Below, in pieces: positions 1 through 12,796 of a stretch of DNA of 64,000 bases; the stretch's first letter is position 1; each line of letters opens with the position of its first letter. The notes beneath the pieces are model-generated. The model saw nothing but the letters and a program-made list of their open reading frames with translations, ran no database searches and was not told where the DNA came from. The translations under genes and the position numbers were made by a program. Location: positions 62,001-126,000 of the forward strand of contig JANBRJ010000009.1 in the NCBI GenBank assembly GCA_027577595.1. The letters are read 5' to 3'. The stretch is from Coemansia sp. RSA 487 (Eukaryota > Kickxellomycota > Kickxellomycetes > Kickxellales > Kickxellaceae).

Positions 1-38
1 ACTTGTAGACTACCGGCATTAATTCCTTTGCTAAGCAA

Positions 39-1790
39 ATGCAAAGTCTCATTTACAAAATATTTACACGCAAATATGCGCTTTCGCTTCAAGCCGATGC
101 GCTTACATATCTGGGCGGAATAATCGAACAGAACAAACTTTCGGCCGTAGAGGCTGCGAAATGGCTTGAACTTGTAGCAGACACATGGACAAAGCGCGAA
201 GGCACGTATATGACAATTGATTGATACCGTTTACAAAACAAAACAAAACAAACTGTTTCCAATGTTTTAGGCAGGGGTTTTTTATTTAGCTAACTGGTTT
301 GATTTTTTATTCATGGCATTTTAGCAGAACGACCACTGGTCCAGCTGGATCCACTGAAGGAATTGGTTGCTGCAGTGGCGGCAGGGACAGACAACAGCCC
401 CACAGAAGGTGCATCCGCTGGTAATGGCACTACCTCATCGACGGCGCAGGCAGCAGCCAGCTCCGATCTGTTTTCTGTCATCAGTGCCTACGATATTCCA
501 CCATGGTGGTACGATCCAGGCAAAAAGATGTTTATTCACCCATTTGACAAAGCCGAGATACTCTCGTCGGCCGAAGCCAAGGCGGCCCTGTTCCGGCAGC
601 GCTACGATCTGATCAAGCAGCGGGTGATGCGCAACGAAAACTTTATGCCCATCTCTTTCAGCGACCAAGAAAAGGACCGGTTCTACAAGCTCAGCTCGAT
701 CGACTCGCTACAGGGCCGTGACGGCGAGCACTTCTTGCTGTTCGGCATGCTTTCGCAGCTCGAGGAAGGAAAGCTGTTTCTAGAGGACAAGGCAGGCTCC
801 ATCGAGCTTGACTTTAGCGAAATGAAAAGCAAGCACGCTTCGGTAAATGGCCTGTTTACAGAAAGCTGCTTTGTGCTTGTCGACGGATATGTTGAGGACG
901 CAGTGTTCATGGTAGAAGAAATTGGGCTTCCACCACCCGAAACAAAGGGCAGGACACGCTCGGCGTTCCCTAACGTCAACTTCTTTGGCGGAAACCCGTC
1001 GCTGCGCACAGAGTCTCAACTCAGGGCGATTGAGGTTTCAAACGACAACGGAATGATAGTGCTCTCGGACGTGTGGCTGGACCAGCAAGACACAATGGAT
1101 GCGCTGCGCACGCTGTTCGAAGGCTTTTCCCACTCGACTCCGCCAATTGCCTTTATCTTCATCGGCGACTTTTCGTCCAAGCCCTTTGTTGCCGGATCAG
1201 GAGATACCGCAAAGTACCGCGACAATATGACCGCGCTGGGCCAGCTAATAGGTTCGTTTCCGGACATTGCGCGCAAGAGCCACTTTATCTTTGTTCCAGG
1301 AATCAACGACCCGTGGGGCCAAGGCGCGCTTCCCAAGCCGCCGCTTGCAGAGTTCTTTACAAAACGACTGGCCAGCCGTTTGTCCAAAGTAACATTTGCT
1401 ACGAATCCATGCCACATCAAATACTGTACCCACGAGATTGTCGTCTTCCGTGAGGATCTCCTTAAGCGTATCCGCCGCAACAGCGTGCTGCCGCCCACCG
1501 AGAGCACCGAGATTGCAAAGCACCTTGTGCGGACCGTTATTGATCAGGGCCACCTGTGCCCGCTGCCTCAGAGGATCCGTCCGATATACTGGGCATACGA
1601 CCACTCGATGCGCGTCTACCCTATACCCGATGTTCTTATCCTTGCTGACCGCTTCGACTCGTACTCCATAAACTACGAGGGCGCGCAGTGCATCAACCCT
1701 GGCTCCTTTTCTGCAGGCGACTTTTCCTTCTTCATGTACTACCCAGTCTCCCGCACCGCTCAGTACAGCAAGATCCCTAGAAGGCAGTAA
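39..1790 (+). CDS. DPB2: DNA polymerase epsilon subunit B (Dpb2/POLE2)
   Basis: Non-catalytic B subunit of the leading-strand polymerase, which links Pol epsilon to the CMG helicase in the nucleus. An N-terminal piece (39-about 205) matches the small helical Dpb2 N-domain. The main exon (from about 325) carries the OB and inactive calcineurin-like phosphoesterase domains, with family blocks NFFGGNP, LSDVWLD, FVPGINDPWG, NPCHIKYCT and the C-terminal CINPGSF. Total size is about 540 residues, as in human POLE2 (527). The ATG at 39 is the first usable start, but an upstream exon beyond the window edge cannot be excluded. The obvious donor (GTATAT, 206) and acceptor (TTTTAG, 324) do not keep phase, so the first junction is unresolved. 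The gene converges on PA200, with 140 bp between stop codons. Confidence 0.93.
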
Positions 1791-1930
1791 ATATAGCATG
1801 AACATGTTTCAATTACGATTTTTTTTTTGGTTTAGTTGAGTGTTGCATGTTGATTCCAAAGAAGTTAAAGATACAACAGTCCTTCGTGTACCATTCAACA
1901 CATAAAGAGCTAGACAAAAGGAACTAGCTT

Positions 1931-4900
1931 CTAAGCGTAGTAGCACGGCGAGACAAGCATATCGGTCAAAATCTCCAACTGGTTTGAGGTAAACTTTTTG
2001 CGGTCTTCGTGCCACGTATCCATATGTGTGCGCCTAAACTCGGCAAACGTCCGCTGGATGGTCGCCTGGATCGGATTGGGATCATCGATGCACTCTGCTA
2101 GCTGAACCAGAACCTCGGGCATCCAGTCAGGGATAGTGTAGGGGAACGCAAGCACAAGGCACGACAGACCAAGCACGCCCGCATGTCGCGTCGGTATAAG
2201 CTTGCTGTAGGCAGCTGGGTTCTTTGGCTGCCGTCCGTTGCGCAGCCGCGGGAGACGCTTGGTCAGCTTTGCCGAAAAGCCGCGGCGAATGTCGAAAATG
2301 ACATTGCTATTGGCACACTTGATCATGCCCGTTAACGCAGCCGACGCCACTTGCCGCACCTCGACATGGTCGTGGCCCATGAAAGTCACTGTCGTATCAA
2401 CGATACGCGTGTGCATCTCCTGCGACAGCGTGAACCGGTTTGTAAACGTCAGGATGTAGAGAAGCGGCAGCATCTGAGCTATCAGGTGCCGTGTGCTTGT
2501 CGGGTCTTCGAGCAGCTCAAGGATGTTGGCCACAACGCTCTCCGACAATTGCGGCGTGCAAAGAATCTGCGCGTAAAAGTGGAACAGACCCTTGGCCATT
2601 GTTGCAATGTCCTCGTTGTCATGCCATTCTTGCAGACCCGCAACCAGCGGCAATACCAGCGACAGACTCTTGATGGAAAGCCTTCGCGAGCTGTACACAA
2701 AGAACGACAGCAGGAAATCAAGCAATGTCTTGCTGCCGCGGCTGAAATCGGATGCCCCTTCGTTTGAGGGAACGTGATCTGCCTTCCACTCCGTGATCTG
2801 GCTACCCATCCTCTCGATAAGCGCACGCGTGCGTTGAGTCCCCTCCCAATACGAGTAGTCGCATCCAGTCGATCCGTAGCGTGCAAGGTCTTCGACAGCC
2901 ATGGTGACCTGTGGATAGGTCACCGAAAACTCGAGAGAACAGAGCGAGCTCATTGCCCCTCCAACCGATACTCTGACCTGCTCATACGGGTGCGCCAGCG
3001 CCTCAAACAGCCGCGGCTTGCTGGCAACAATGGTCGAAACAATGCGCCAATCCCACGTTGCAAGCAGCGTCCGCAGGAAGTCCAGCTTTGCCGCCTCGAC
3101 GAACGGCGTCTCCGCATGTGGGTCGAACGGCCGGCCGTAAATGATCAGTTTGAGCAGCGGCAGGAAACGACGCGGGTCACGACGAGCAAAGGCAAAATGC
3201 AAACCTCGCTGCCAAAAGTGTATCGAATCGGGCCGAAGATTGGCTAGTACTGCAGTCAGAAGCGGTATCATCTTGTCCCACATTTTTTGCAGCGATGCCT
3301 TGGCCCAATGTTTGGAACCGCGTAAAAGCCCACCGATAAATTCCGCCGCAGCACGCTGGGAGAACGGGTTCTCGAAATCGCGTGCCAGCCGTTCAAACGA
3401 CGGCCATGTTGTTTCCAGCAGAGGCAGATCAAACAGCGCGAACAACTCGGTGAATAAAAATATGCGGTTCAGCCCAATAACATCGCTCTCCGGCGGACGT
3501 GAGCTCTCAAGAGAAAACAGCTTTGCGATCCGGTCCCACTTTCCTTCGGCAAACACGACCTGCTTGACAGCATCGTATGCTTTCTGGGATCCAGGGTCAA
3601 TGCTGTCGTACGCCATACCTTCGCCAGATGGAGGAGGAGCATACGCCTTGACCTTCCGTGGCCACGCAAACCATCCCCACGCAGGATTGTCAATAAATGG
3701 ATCCAACGTATCACTGGAGCTACCAGAAGAAGACGAAGCATAGTCGGCTAACGCTCGTTCACACAAATCCATATATCTTTGCTTCTGAAATAGAGAGTTG
3801 CTGTTCTCGCTGGTATCGAGTATGACACGCCGCTCGTTGATCGAAATGTCAGGGCAGTTGTTTTTGCTGCGCTTTCTAATCTTGCTCAGCAGGCGCGTCA
3901 GGTTAATTGCCGCAGTTTCGCGGAACAGTATCAGATCGGAGGTAAGGTAATCGGCGAACGTGCTGGCCATCTGTGGCCCGATTGGCGAGTAGACAGCATT
4001 GAGTTGGCTGAGATATGAAGCAGCAATCGCGGCAAACCGCCATGTCGTGCCTGCATCTCGTATGATAGCGATCAGCCCGTCAACAAAGTCACCCTCTTCG
4101 CTCATTGCAGCATCGATTTCCTGGATGCGCCTTGCGCGATCGGCATCGATCATAGCAGCCATTTGCGGATCTATATCGTCTCCAAGTCCATTCACAAGCT
4201 CAAGCGTACGGGGCTGGGGTTCCTGTATAGGCAGCGGCGGAGCAACAAATATTGCTAGCCAGAGCGCAAAGTCTCTTATCAGTCTTTTGACCGTTGGCTT
4301 ATCTTCGTGCTGGGCGCGGCACAACACAAGCGCCACTTTGGAAAGGTAGCCCCAGTTGCTTCGGCAGAGGTTGCGGATAGGGCCGACATTAAGCGCATTC
4401 ACCGCACCAGTCATACGCTCAGGGTCGCTTGATCCATTATCCTCAAGCTCTTTCAAAAAGACCGGTATGAGCGGGAACTTGACCTTTGGAATTGTATAAA
4501 ATACATTTCGGATCACGTTTACTGCATACGAGCGAACCTCCGAGTACTGTGAAAGGCAGAAGTGAGCAAGCTGGGCCGACAAGTCATGGTGCAGCTTGTT
4601 TATCTTTATAAAGTGCGAGTTGCGCAGCATACGCCCTTCATGGACCGTCATGGCATACCGGACCGCATAGTAGCGCGGAATAACGCATGTCGAGTAGTCG
4701 ATAGCAAAGCTGTCTATGCCGGATTGGCGTGCGCGCTTGTTGCTGTCGTATGTGTTCCTGTCTGTACCGTAGTAGCACAAGAACGCCTCTGCCATGATAA
4801 TCAGCTTTTTGATGATTGCCACGTTATCCTCGTTGCTCTTCGCCATATGCTCCATGGCTCTCAGCGCCACTTTTCCAATAGACTCGCGTATCTCCTCGAT

Positions 4901-7900
4901 TTCCTTGTAGCCATCGCTGTTTGGATCCGTGAAGGCATATCCTGCTGGAACTTGCCCATCTATCTTAAACAGCGTCGGAATGCCGTTGGTGCTATCGATG
5001 CCAGCTATATGGTCGGGGAGATCTTTAGCACCAATCTGGATCTCTGGTGGAGGAATTGCTGTGCTTACGCCACGCAGCCCATATGTGATAGCAGATAAAA
5101 GCCGATGAAGCTGCACTTTCTCGGTATTGCTGTGTTCGCTCTTCGTGGAGAGCTCGTCTATCATTTTGTTCAGCTGGTTGATCCTTGGAACAATGAGCAC
5201 GCGCGCCAGCTCAAGAGAAGCCTCTCTATCCTCTGCGCTAGGCACATGCCACCTAAGCGCCTCGAGAGACTCAGAAACAGGGGAATGGTTGCCCCAGTAA
5301 CGGAAATGGTTCTTGTGAAACTCGGGGTCGTCCCATACGCGCTTTGGCACGCTGCGGCAACTGTCGCTGCTATCCGGATATATCGCAACTAGCGCAGAAA
5401 GTAGCCCTCCCAGCATGGTGCATGCAAGCTTGTAGACATGGCGCGATAGGCAGTTATCAAGAAGGAGGTTTATGGCTGATGCAATCTGGTCCTTGTATCT
5501 CAGTATGTGCGGTGCGCACAGCCGTTCGGATAACGACGAAAGAATCGACGCATACCAAATAAGAGTGGTCTCAGAGTGTGTGGTGGACCGCTTGCTTAGT
5601 GATGGCACAGAGCCAACGCCGTTAGCCACTTCCTCCTTGATTCTCTCACAGCATAGGGGCAAGAGGTTTGCACATGCGCTTTCTGGAATAGCAGACGCAA
5701 ACTCTCTTACAATGCAGCACACGCCATCCAGAGCCGACAGGCTAGTGATGCTGTCTACATAGTTTGTAACCAGACGTGCAATCATCGGATGATACCGCTC
5801 ACTGCACTGGAACATGACCAGCCTTGTTGCGCGCGCAGTGACCATGTACAGCTTTATGTCTGCGAAGGATACCATTCCGCTGGACCCATCCAGGTTGAAC
5901 GACATGTTGTCAGTCAGCATAAACACACGGCGGAAATACTGGTCGATCCAGGTCTCAAACTGTGCGGTGCTCGAGCGTACCATCCACTCAACCTCTTCCA
6001 TATCCGTCTCTGGTACTGCCTCTTCGGTATTGGTATCGCCGGCAGTCTCTGATGGTGCTCCTGACGACATTGCGGGTATCGGAACATCGCCATCTACCGG
6101 AAGCTCCTCCAGGACAACTCCGTTGGCACAGATATCCGCAACAAACGACAGAGTGAAGAACGCCTTTGTTGGATCGTTGACATCTATTCCAGGAAGAATG
6201 AGTGTCAGAAGTGGCGCCACGTGCTGCGCACCCTCAGGATAGAGCGCAAAGTTTGAAAGTGTTGATGCGAGCTTGGCCAGTGCGCGTATAGCCGAAATCA
6301 CACGGTGGGTTTCTGTGACTGCGTCAATTGCCGTGTACAGCGTATTCAACAGCGGCCTAAATATAAGATCTGGCTCGACTTCTGCCAAGTATTTCAGCGT
6401 CGAGTGGCTCAAGCTTACGAGATCCTCGCCCTTTGAGAAGAGAAGCATCATTGCCAGCGTCCGGATGGAAATGACAAAGCGGCGTCGGATGTTGCGAGGG
6501 AGGCGAGCGCTAGGCGGGACTTTGGTGTCTTCCTTGTCCTCCTCGCGACTGCGGTTCAGAAGCTCTTTAGAAAGCTGGCGCAGAAAACGAGCAAGTATGC
6601 CGCTCCAGTTACCACTGTTTGACGGGTGATAGAATGGCTCAATCATCTGCACAAGCTGCTCAAACTGCAACAACGTCCCTCCTGGGCTGTCGTCCTGAAG
6701 AGTAAAGATGATGAACTTTGCAAACGTGGCGGCTTTGTCTTCGCCTACAGGCAAATTGCCGTTCTTGGGAAGCCGGTAGATGATCGAGGTGCCGCCAAGG
6801 GCGTTTGAAAAGCTTCTTGGCAACGGGGTCGTGTTGCGATCAAGCGGCAGATTAAACAACTGGAGACCGGTTGCAAAAACAAGTTTGATCTGCTCGGTTG
6901 TAAACTTCAGATGGCCATTGTGCTCGATTATCAGAAGCGTGACAATCTTCATTAGATACGCGTTATAGCTCCCAGTGTTCATATTAAACGACCAGAGAGA
7001 GAATATAGTCGGTAGCCACTCTTCAACACGCTTGATCTCTTTGCCACCGGATTTAGCATCGTCGTTTAATTCCAGGCGCGTGCTTGGCAGAAATAGGTAG
7101 AGTAGCTGGAGGACTGCCGATTGCCAGTCGTACGAGTTGAACTGCACTTGGGGTAGTAGCTCCTGCAAAACGTCTCCGGCCGCTGAAGGATCAAAAAACC
7201 TAGATCGATTATGAAGAGGGATCAGAAACAATGAAGTGAGTTTGGGCAATGCATGTTGTTACTACGTGTAGAAAATCGTGAAAAGTTCAACAAAGGGAAC
7301 TATGTGATTCCTGTACTTACTTGTTTGCGGATTGCGCTAAACCGACAAGAAACGAGCATCTAGAGCTACAGCTGCAAAAAAAGAGTGAGAGAGAGGAACC
7401 AACATTTCACAGGATTGAAGATATATAATATATACGTGGTTAATATGTGCAATGCCCGAGTGTATGAATCCGTTTGAATATCGCCAATAACAAAATGAAA
7501 CTAATCAACTGCGAATGCAGTAGCCACATGTCTACATTCATGCATTTGGTTACTTACTTGCGCGTGAGTGGGTTGTGGTGCCAAGCCTTTGGGAAAACCT
7601 CGGCTTTGATCAGACTGTAAAGTCCGACCCAGTCAAGAGTGAGCTCTTTGGGAGTGATACTCTCGTCCTTTCTATAAGCGCCAAGTAGAAAAAAAGATGG
7701 CATATTTTGGAAGCCGATTAGAAAAACATGAAGCCAAAATCGAATATATGCTCAACAAGCAGGATTACATAATGTTTGCGTTATCTGTTGGCAGGATATG
7801 TCGATCACAAGAAACATATACACATAATAATAACACTTACGAAAGGATCTCAGTCAATGTTGTGCAGCAATCCCAGAGCAAGGTCAGATCAAGCGACTCG

Positions 7901-8482
7901 TGCAGGATCAGTTCGTATATCACCTGACAAAGACGAATGCGCACAGGAACTGAAAGCCTGATGTACGAACTACATGCAAGTTATGCAAGACAACAGCAAA
8001 GAAGAAGCAGGAAAAGGAGTTAGTACAATGTGTCAGGGGTATACAGCGAACAGTAATATCGTGAGAGCGAATATAGAACGAGATGAAGGGAGATGAGAGA
8101 TAAGAGAGCACGGATATCACCATCCATCTCGTCACTTTGCCATTGCGCAAGCCAAAAGACAGACAAAGCGCTCCTTTTGCCGCACAGACAGGAATGCAAA
8201 TTCAAATCTGTCTCTTTTTTGAAAGAATGCACATTGCCATCACTCTGGCTGCTGTGCTCTCAGCTCTCAATTCACACAAAATAAAAATACAAGAGCAAAG
8301 CTAAACACTTACGCTCTTAGCAGCACAACAAGGTGGTTGACCGTGGGGTGGTCGTTGCTGAGAACAGCGCGCTTGAATTGAGCGACAAAGCAACGCTCGA
8401 ATTCAGCAGCCTCATCGCCGACATTGTAAGGCAGAGTAGAGACCCAGTCGAACTCGCCAAGCCTCATTCTCGGTTGTGCCAT
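1931..8482 (-). CDS. BLM10: Proteasome activator PA200/Blm10, four exons
   Basis: Large HEAT-repeat solenoid that caps the 20S proteasome in nucleus and cytosol. I read four exons: 8482-8313, 7957-7841, 7671-7558 and 7199-1931, which splice in phase to 1889 residues (human PSME4 1843, yeast Blm10 2143). The first exons encode the conserved start (FDWVSTLPYN) and LDWVGLYSLI. Near residue 330 is the family block FYHPSNSG. The protein ends in Tyr-Tyr-Ala, the HbYX-type tail that Blm10 inserts into the alpha-ring pocket. Donors are GTAAGT-like; acceptors are ATCAG, TATAG and TCTAG. The fourth acceptor (exon start 7199) is the only in-phase option I found that keeps FFDPSAAGD. A tempting 16-nt microexon at 7321-7336 breaks phase. 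Promoter is shared divergently with TOP1. Confidence 0.93.
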
Positions 8483-9417
8483 TGGCGAACAGGGGTTAGA
8501 AATAAAGCAAAAATATATGATATATTATAGAATGGAGGGGGGCTAAACTTGTTAAGAAAATAGGAAAGGTGTATAAAAGAAGAAAGGCCTGGAGAAGAGC
8601 AGAAAGTACGTAATGTCTTGACAAAAGAACATGAGGCGCAGAAATGGGGCAAGTGCGGCGCTGCCAGCTATTTTTGGCTCTGCACAAACGGACAAGCGCT
8701 TACGTTGCAGAGGAGATGTGGCAGCAAGAGGCGTTAAAGGCTGGCCTTCTTTTTTTCTGCTGCCACTTTGGTTACTTTTACGTCAACACTCAAAGAAATA
8801 CAGAAAGGGGGCAATACCCGCCCCAGTGCTGGCGTAAGCACTTACCAAAGAAAGTAGTGATCCAGTGAAACATCTTGACTGGCCATCTATGATGACGTTG
8901 CAAACCCCCCCAAGTTTTTTCCCTTCTGGCAAGGGGAAGTGGCCGCCGCTTCTGCGCAAGGTCGAGAAGGGCAAAGAGAGCATGTGGCCATGATAAGAAA
9001 GCCCTGTCAGAAAGCTGGGCAAAGATTCATTATTCATTGTGTGGAGAGGAGATACAGAAGGAGGGAGAGAAAGCAATGCCTGTGGAGAAAGAGAGGTATC
9101 CACTATCCACAGTCTTGCCAGTCTGCGCTTCACACCACATTGCTGCAGATGCATGGGAGGAGAGGATTCATTTTTAATTTGTGAAGGGAAATGGGCTTAA
9201 TTTTGCTGCAAAAAATTCAGGGACGAAATAACCACAAAGTCGCACAAAGCTCAGTTGCGGCGCAAAAAAAAAACTTGTGTTTTACTTCTGAATTTTTGTG
9301 TGGTGTTTTTTTGCTTCCCCTCCTTTCACTTCTTTTTTATATTTCTGATTTTGTGTTCTCTATTATTTTCCCTTTTCGCTACAAAGAACGCGTATTTTTA
9401 CAGACAGATTCTGCCAA
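8483..9417. promoter_or_regulatory. Divergent intergenic region, BLM10/TOP1
   Basis: About 0.9 kb between the start codons of the divergently transcribed PA200 and topoisomerase I genes. It holds AT-rich runs and short pyrimidine tracts near 9290-9370, just before the TOP1 start. ORFs here lack any protein-like character. I see no clear TATA box or repeat. Confidence 0.5.
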
Positions 9418-12400
9418 ATGGTAAGAAATTATACTTTTTGTTTCCTCTTATATGCTCCGGGGCTTTGCTTGCTATGATTTCATGGTTCATGCTATTTGCT
9501 ACCACCAGCCCACGGTCTGGCATAAAGGGGTTGTTCAAGTGATCAGCTAGCCAACCTCTGTGGTGCTTTTAGCTTTTACCTGTCCATAGTCTATAGCTGC
9601 TGCTAATAATTTCCTTTATGCTCTTTTGTTTGTTTTGCTTTCCGTAGAGCTCGTCAGATTCAGACGACGGCGCACCCTTGTCCGCAAGGATGACCAGCGG
9701 CAATGGAGCCAATATTTCAGGCGTGAAGAGGCGGCCCGTGTACTCTGGCGGCAGCAGCAGCACAGACAGCGACAGCGACAGTGCACCACTTGCAAAACGC
9801 AGCCAACCGACGCGTCTCAAGCGGAGACTGTCCAGCGACAGCAGCAGTTCCGACAGCGATAACGCGCCTCTTGCAAAACGTAGCCAGATGGGACGTTCCA
9901 AGCGGAAGCCCATGGACGATAGTGATAGCAGCAGCAGTGGTAGTGAATCTGACAAGCCGTTATCGAGCAAGTCAAAGGTTCCAAAGATCGCACTACCTAA
10001 TGGCCTTGTTTTGCCAAAAACTGCCGTAATGGTGACGGCTCTTAAGCACAAGTCTGCAAAGGCGTATGCTAATAGCCCTCCCAAAAAGATAAAGAAAGAA
10101 CAGTCGGTAAGTTTTCTTCCCCTCCCCATCCTTTCCCAGGATGTTTGTTGTGTTTAAGGATCCTGTTACGGCATTGTTTTTATTTTCCATTCTCTATTTC
10201 GAGAAAAAAGATGGGGATTAGTGGAAAATGCAAGCCAAGTTTGCTTGTCAGAACAGTAGCTGCTTTTTTGACAAGGGGAATAACCCAGTTAAACTAAAAC
10301 CTTTTTTTCAATCCTCCCCCGATTGGGTGGTGTTGTTACTGTTCTTTTCCCTTTTAATTTCATTTGCTAGACAAAAACGACAGTCAAAAAGGAGTCGAAC
10401 ATGAACCAGGTGCGCGTCAAGAAGGAGAAGGGCAAGCCAGTAGGCATCAACAGCAACGCCAGCCTGGCAAGCCAGCTCATCGACCGCAAGCCGCTGATCA
10501 AGGCCGAGTCCTCGCTTACTGCAGGATCAGCGAACGGAAGCGAGGCCACCAGCGAAGCCGACGACGAGGAGCACAAGTGGTGGCTCGAGAACAAGGGCGA
10601 TGACGGACCCAAGTGGCAGACGCTCGAGCACAGCGGCGTGCTGTTCCCGCCCGAATACGTGCCGCACGGCGTTCCGCTCTTGTACAAGAACAGCGAAATC
10701 ACGCTTGCCCCGCAAGTAGAGGAGGTGGCCACATTCTTTGCTGCTGTCCTGGGCACCGAGCACGAGAGAAACAAGGTGTTCCAGAAGAACTTTTTCGACG
10801 ACTTTAAGGAGGTTCTTGACGAGCACATGCCCGGCCACTCCGTCAAGGAGTACAAGTGGTGCGACTTTACGCGCATCCGCGCACACCTCGATTCGCAGTC
10901 GGCCAAGCGGAAGGCGATGACGAAACACGAGAAGGATGCGGCCAAGAAGGAGAAAATGGAGATCGAGGAAAAATACAGCACGTGCATGCTGGACGGGCGA
11001 CGCGAAAAGGTTGGCAACTTCCGGATCGAGCCGCCGAGTCTGTTCCGCGGACGCGGTGCGCACCCAAAGACGGGAAAGCTCAAGAAGCGTGTCATGCCCG
11101 AGCAGGTCACAATCAACATCGGCGCAGGCGCAAAGGTGCCCGATCCGCCGCCGGGCCACAGATGGGGCAAGGTGTGCAACGACAACACCGTGACGTGGCT
11201 GGCGATGTGGAAGGAGAACATCAATGGCAACACCAAGTATGTGTTCCTTGCCGCCGGCAGCTCGCTGAAGGGTCAGAGCGACATGCGCAAGTTCGACAAG
11301 GCGCGCAACCTGGTTCTCGAGATCGACAAGATCCGCAAGCAATACACAAAGGATCTCAAGAGCAACATTATGGCCGACCGCCAGCGTGCCACTGCAATGT
11401 ACCTCATCGACCGCTACGCGCTCCGTGCGGGTAACGAGAAGAGCGACGACGAGGCAGACACTGTAGGCTGCTGCTCGTTGCGCTGCGAGCACATTACGCT
11501 TGAGCCGCCCAACATTGTGCACTTTGATTTTCTGGGCAAAGATTCGATCCGCTACCAGCGCACCACAGACGTCGACAAGCAAGTGTGGAAGAACCTGAAG
11601 ATCTTCCAGAAAGGCGAGGACAAGCTGAACTCGGACATGCTGTTCGACCGACTGAACACTACGCTGCTGAACAAGCATTTGCAGACACTGATGCCTGGGC
11701 TTACCGCCAAAGTCTTCCGTACCTTTAACGCGTCGTTTGTCTTCCAGCAGCAACTCAGAAACACGCCCACCGACGGCACGGAGGCCGAGAAGATCCTTGC
11801 GTACAACCGGTCCAACCGCGAAGTCGCCGTGCTCTGTAACCATCAGCGGTCGGTGTCGAAGGGCTTTGAAGGCCAGATGACCCGCATCGAGGACAAGATC
11901 CTTGCCGCCCGCTACCAGCGCAAGCTCCTCAAGGAGTATCTGTTGGAGATTGCGCCCATGCTGAAGAAGAAGCGGCCCGATCTCGCGCAGCGCGAGTCCG
12001 GCGTCACCAGCAAGTGGATCAAGGCGTATCTTCTGACCATGTGTGAACAGGACCGCGAGAAACTGACAAAGAAATTTGAGCGCGATAACGAGAAGCTCAG
12101 GGAGGCAGGCGAGCCACAGCTTCCCGAGTCCCAACTCAAGGAGAAGATCGCCGAGATCGATGCGCGGGAAAAGAGCATCAAGGATGGGTCGTACGTGGCA
12201 GAACCACCTGTTGCAAAGAACGCAACGACGGACAAAGTGTTGGAAAAGCTCGACAAGCTCACAGAGCGCATCAAAAACATCGAGCTCGACAAGATCGAGA
12301 AGGATGAAAACAAAACCACTGCGCTGTCGACGTCCAAGCTCAACTACATCGACCCACGCATATCCATTGCGTGGTGCAAGAAGTACAATGTGCCCATAGA

Positions 12401-12473
12401 GAAGATCTTCAACAAAACCCTGCGTGAAAAGTTCACTTGGGCCCTGGAGGTCGATGCGAATTGGACCTTCTAA
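9418..12473 (+). CDS. TOP1: DNA topoisomerase I (type IB), three exons
   Basis: Relaxes supercoils ahead of replication and transcription by a 3'-phosphotyrosyl nick. Exons are 9418-9420 (the ATG alone), 9648-10106 and 10371-12473; all junctions are phase 0 and give 854 residues. Residues 1-200 are a Ser/Asp- and Lys-rich nuclear tail with three SDSD..APL-type repeats. The core starts near residue 219 (KWWLEN). The whole active site is visible: Arg in ALRAGNEK, Lys in FLGKDSIRY, Arg in KVFRTFNAS, His in VLCNHQR, and nucleophile Tyr813 in SKLNYIDPR. A charged linker (about 690-790) separates core from C-terminal domain, as in nuclear Top1. Placing the start at 9418 rests on ATG directly followed by GTAAGA and an in-phase acceptor CCGTAG at 9647. 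Confidence 0.96.
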
Positions 12474-12796
12474 GGAGGGACTACTTTCTGTTTCTATCAA
12501 ACGGACAGGCAGTGGCTGCATATTCTCCCCCGCGCTACTTCAAGCTTCAGCTCAACTTTCTTTTTGTTCTTGTTTCAAGTCTTTTTTTCGTTGATTTTCT
12601 TATACAACTGTTGTGTTTTGCGGCTGTTTCCGCTCTGTGACAGGGGATGTCTGTAGGACTCAGCTTTATATAAAGGTGAAAATGAAGGAAAAATAATTTT
12701 TGAAAAAAACATAACCAAGTCCCTTTTTACGTTGCTTAACCAATGGGCGCTGGCCTGTGCTGGGGGGCTCTGTGGGGCTTTCACAAAACGAGATGT
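12474..12796. other. Convergent 3' intergenic region TOP1/SEC24
   Basis: About 320 bases between two stop codons facing each other. It is T-rich on the plus strand and presumably holds both 3' UTRs and poly(A) sites. I see no gene. Confidence 0.5.

Noticed and set aside
10527-12521. 664-residue minus-strand ORF over TOP1
   Set aside because: Antisense shadow of the TOP1 coding strand; composition is Leu/Val/Arg-rich nonsense and TOP1 has all catalytic residues.
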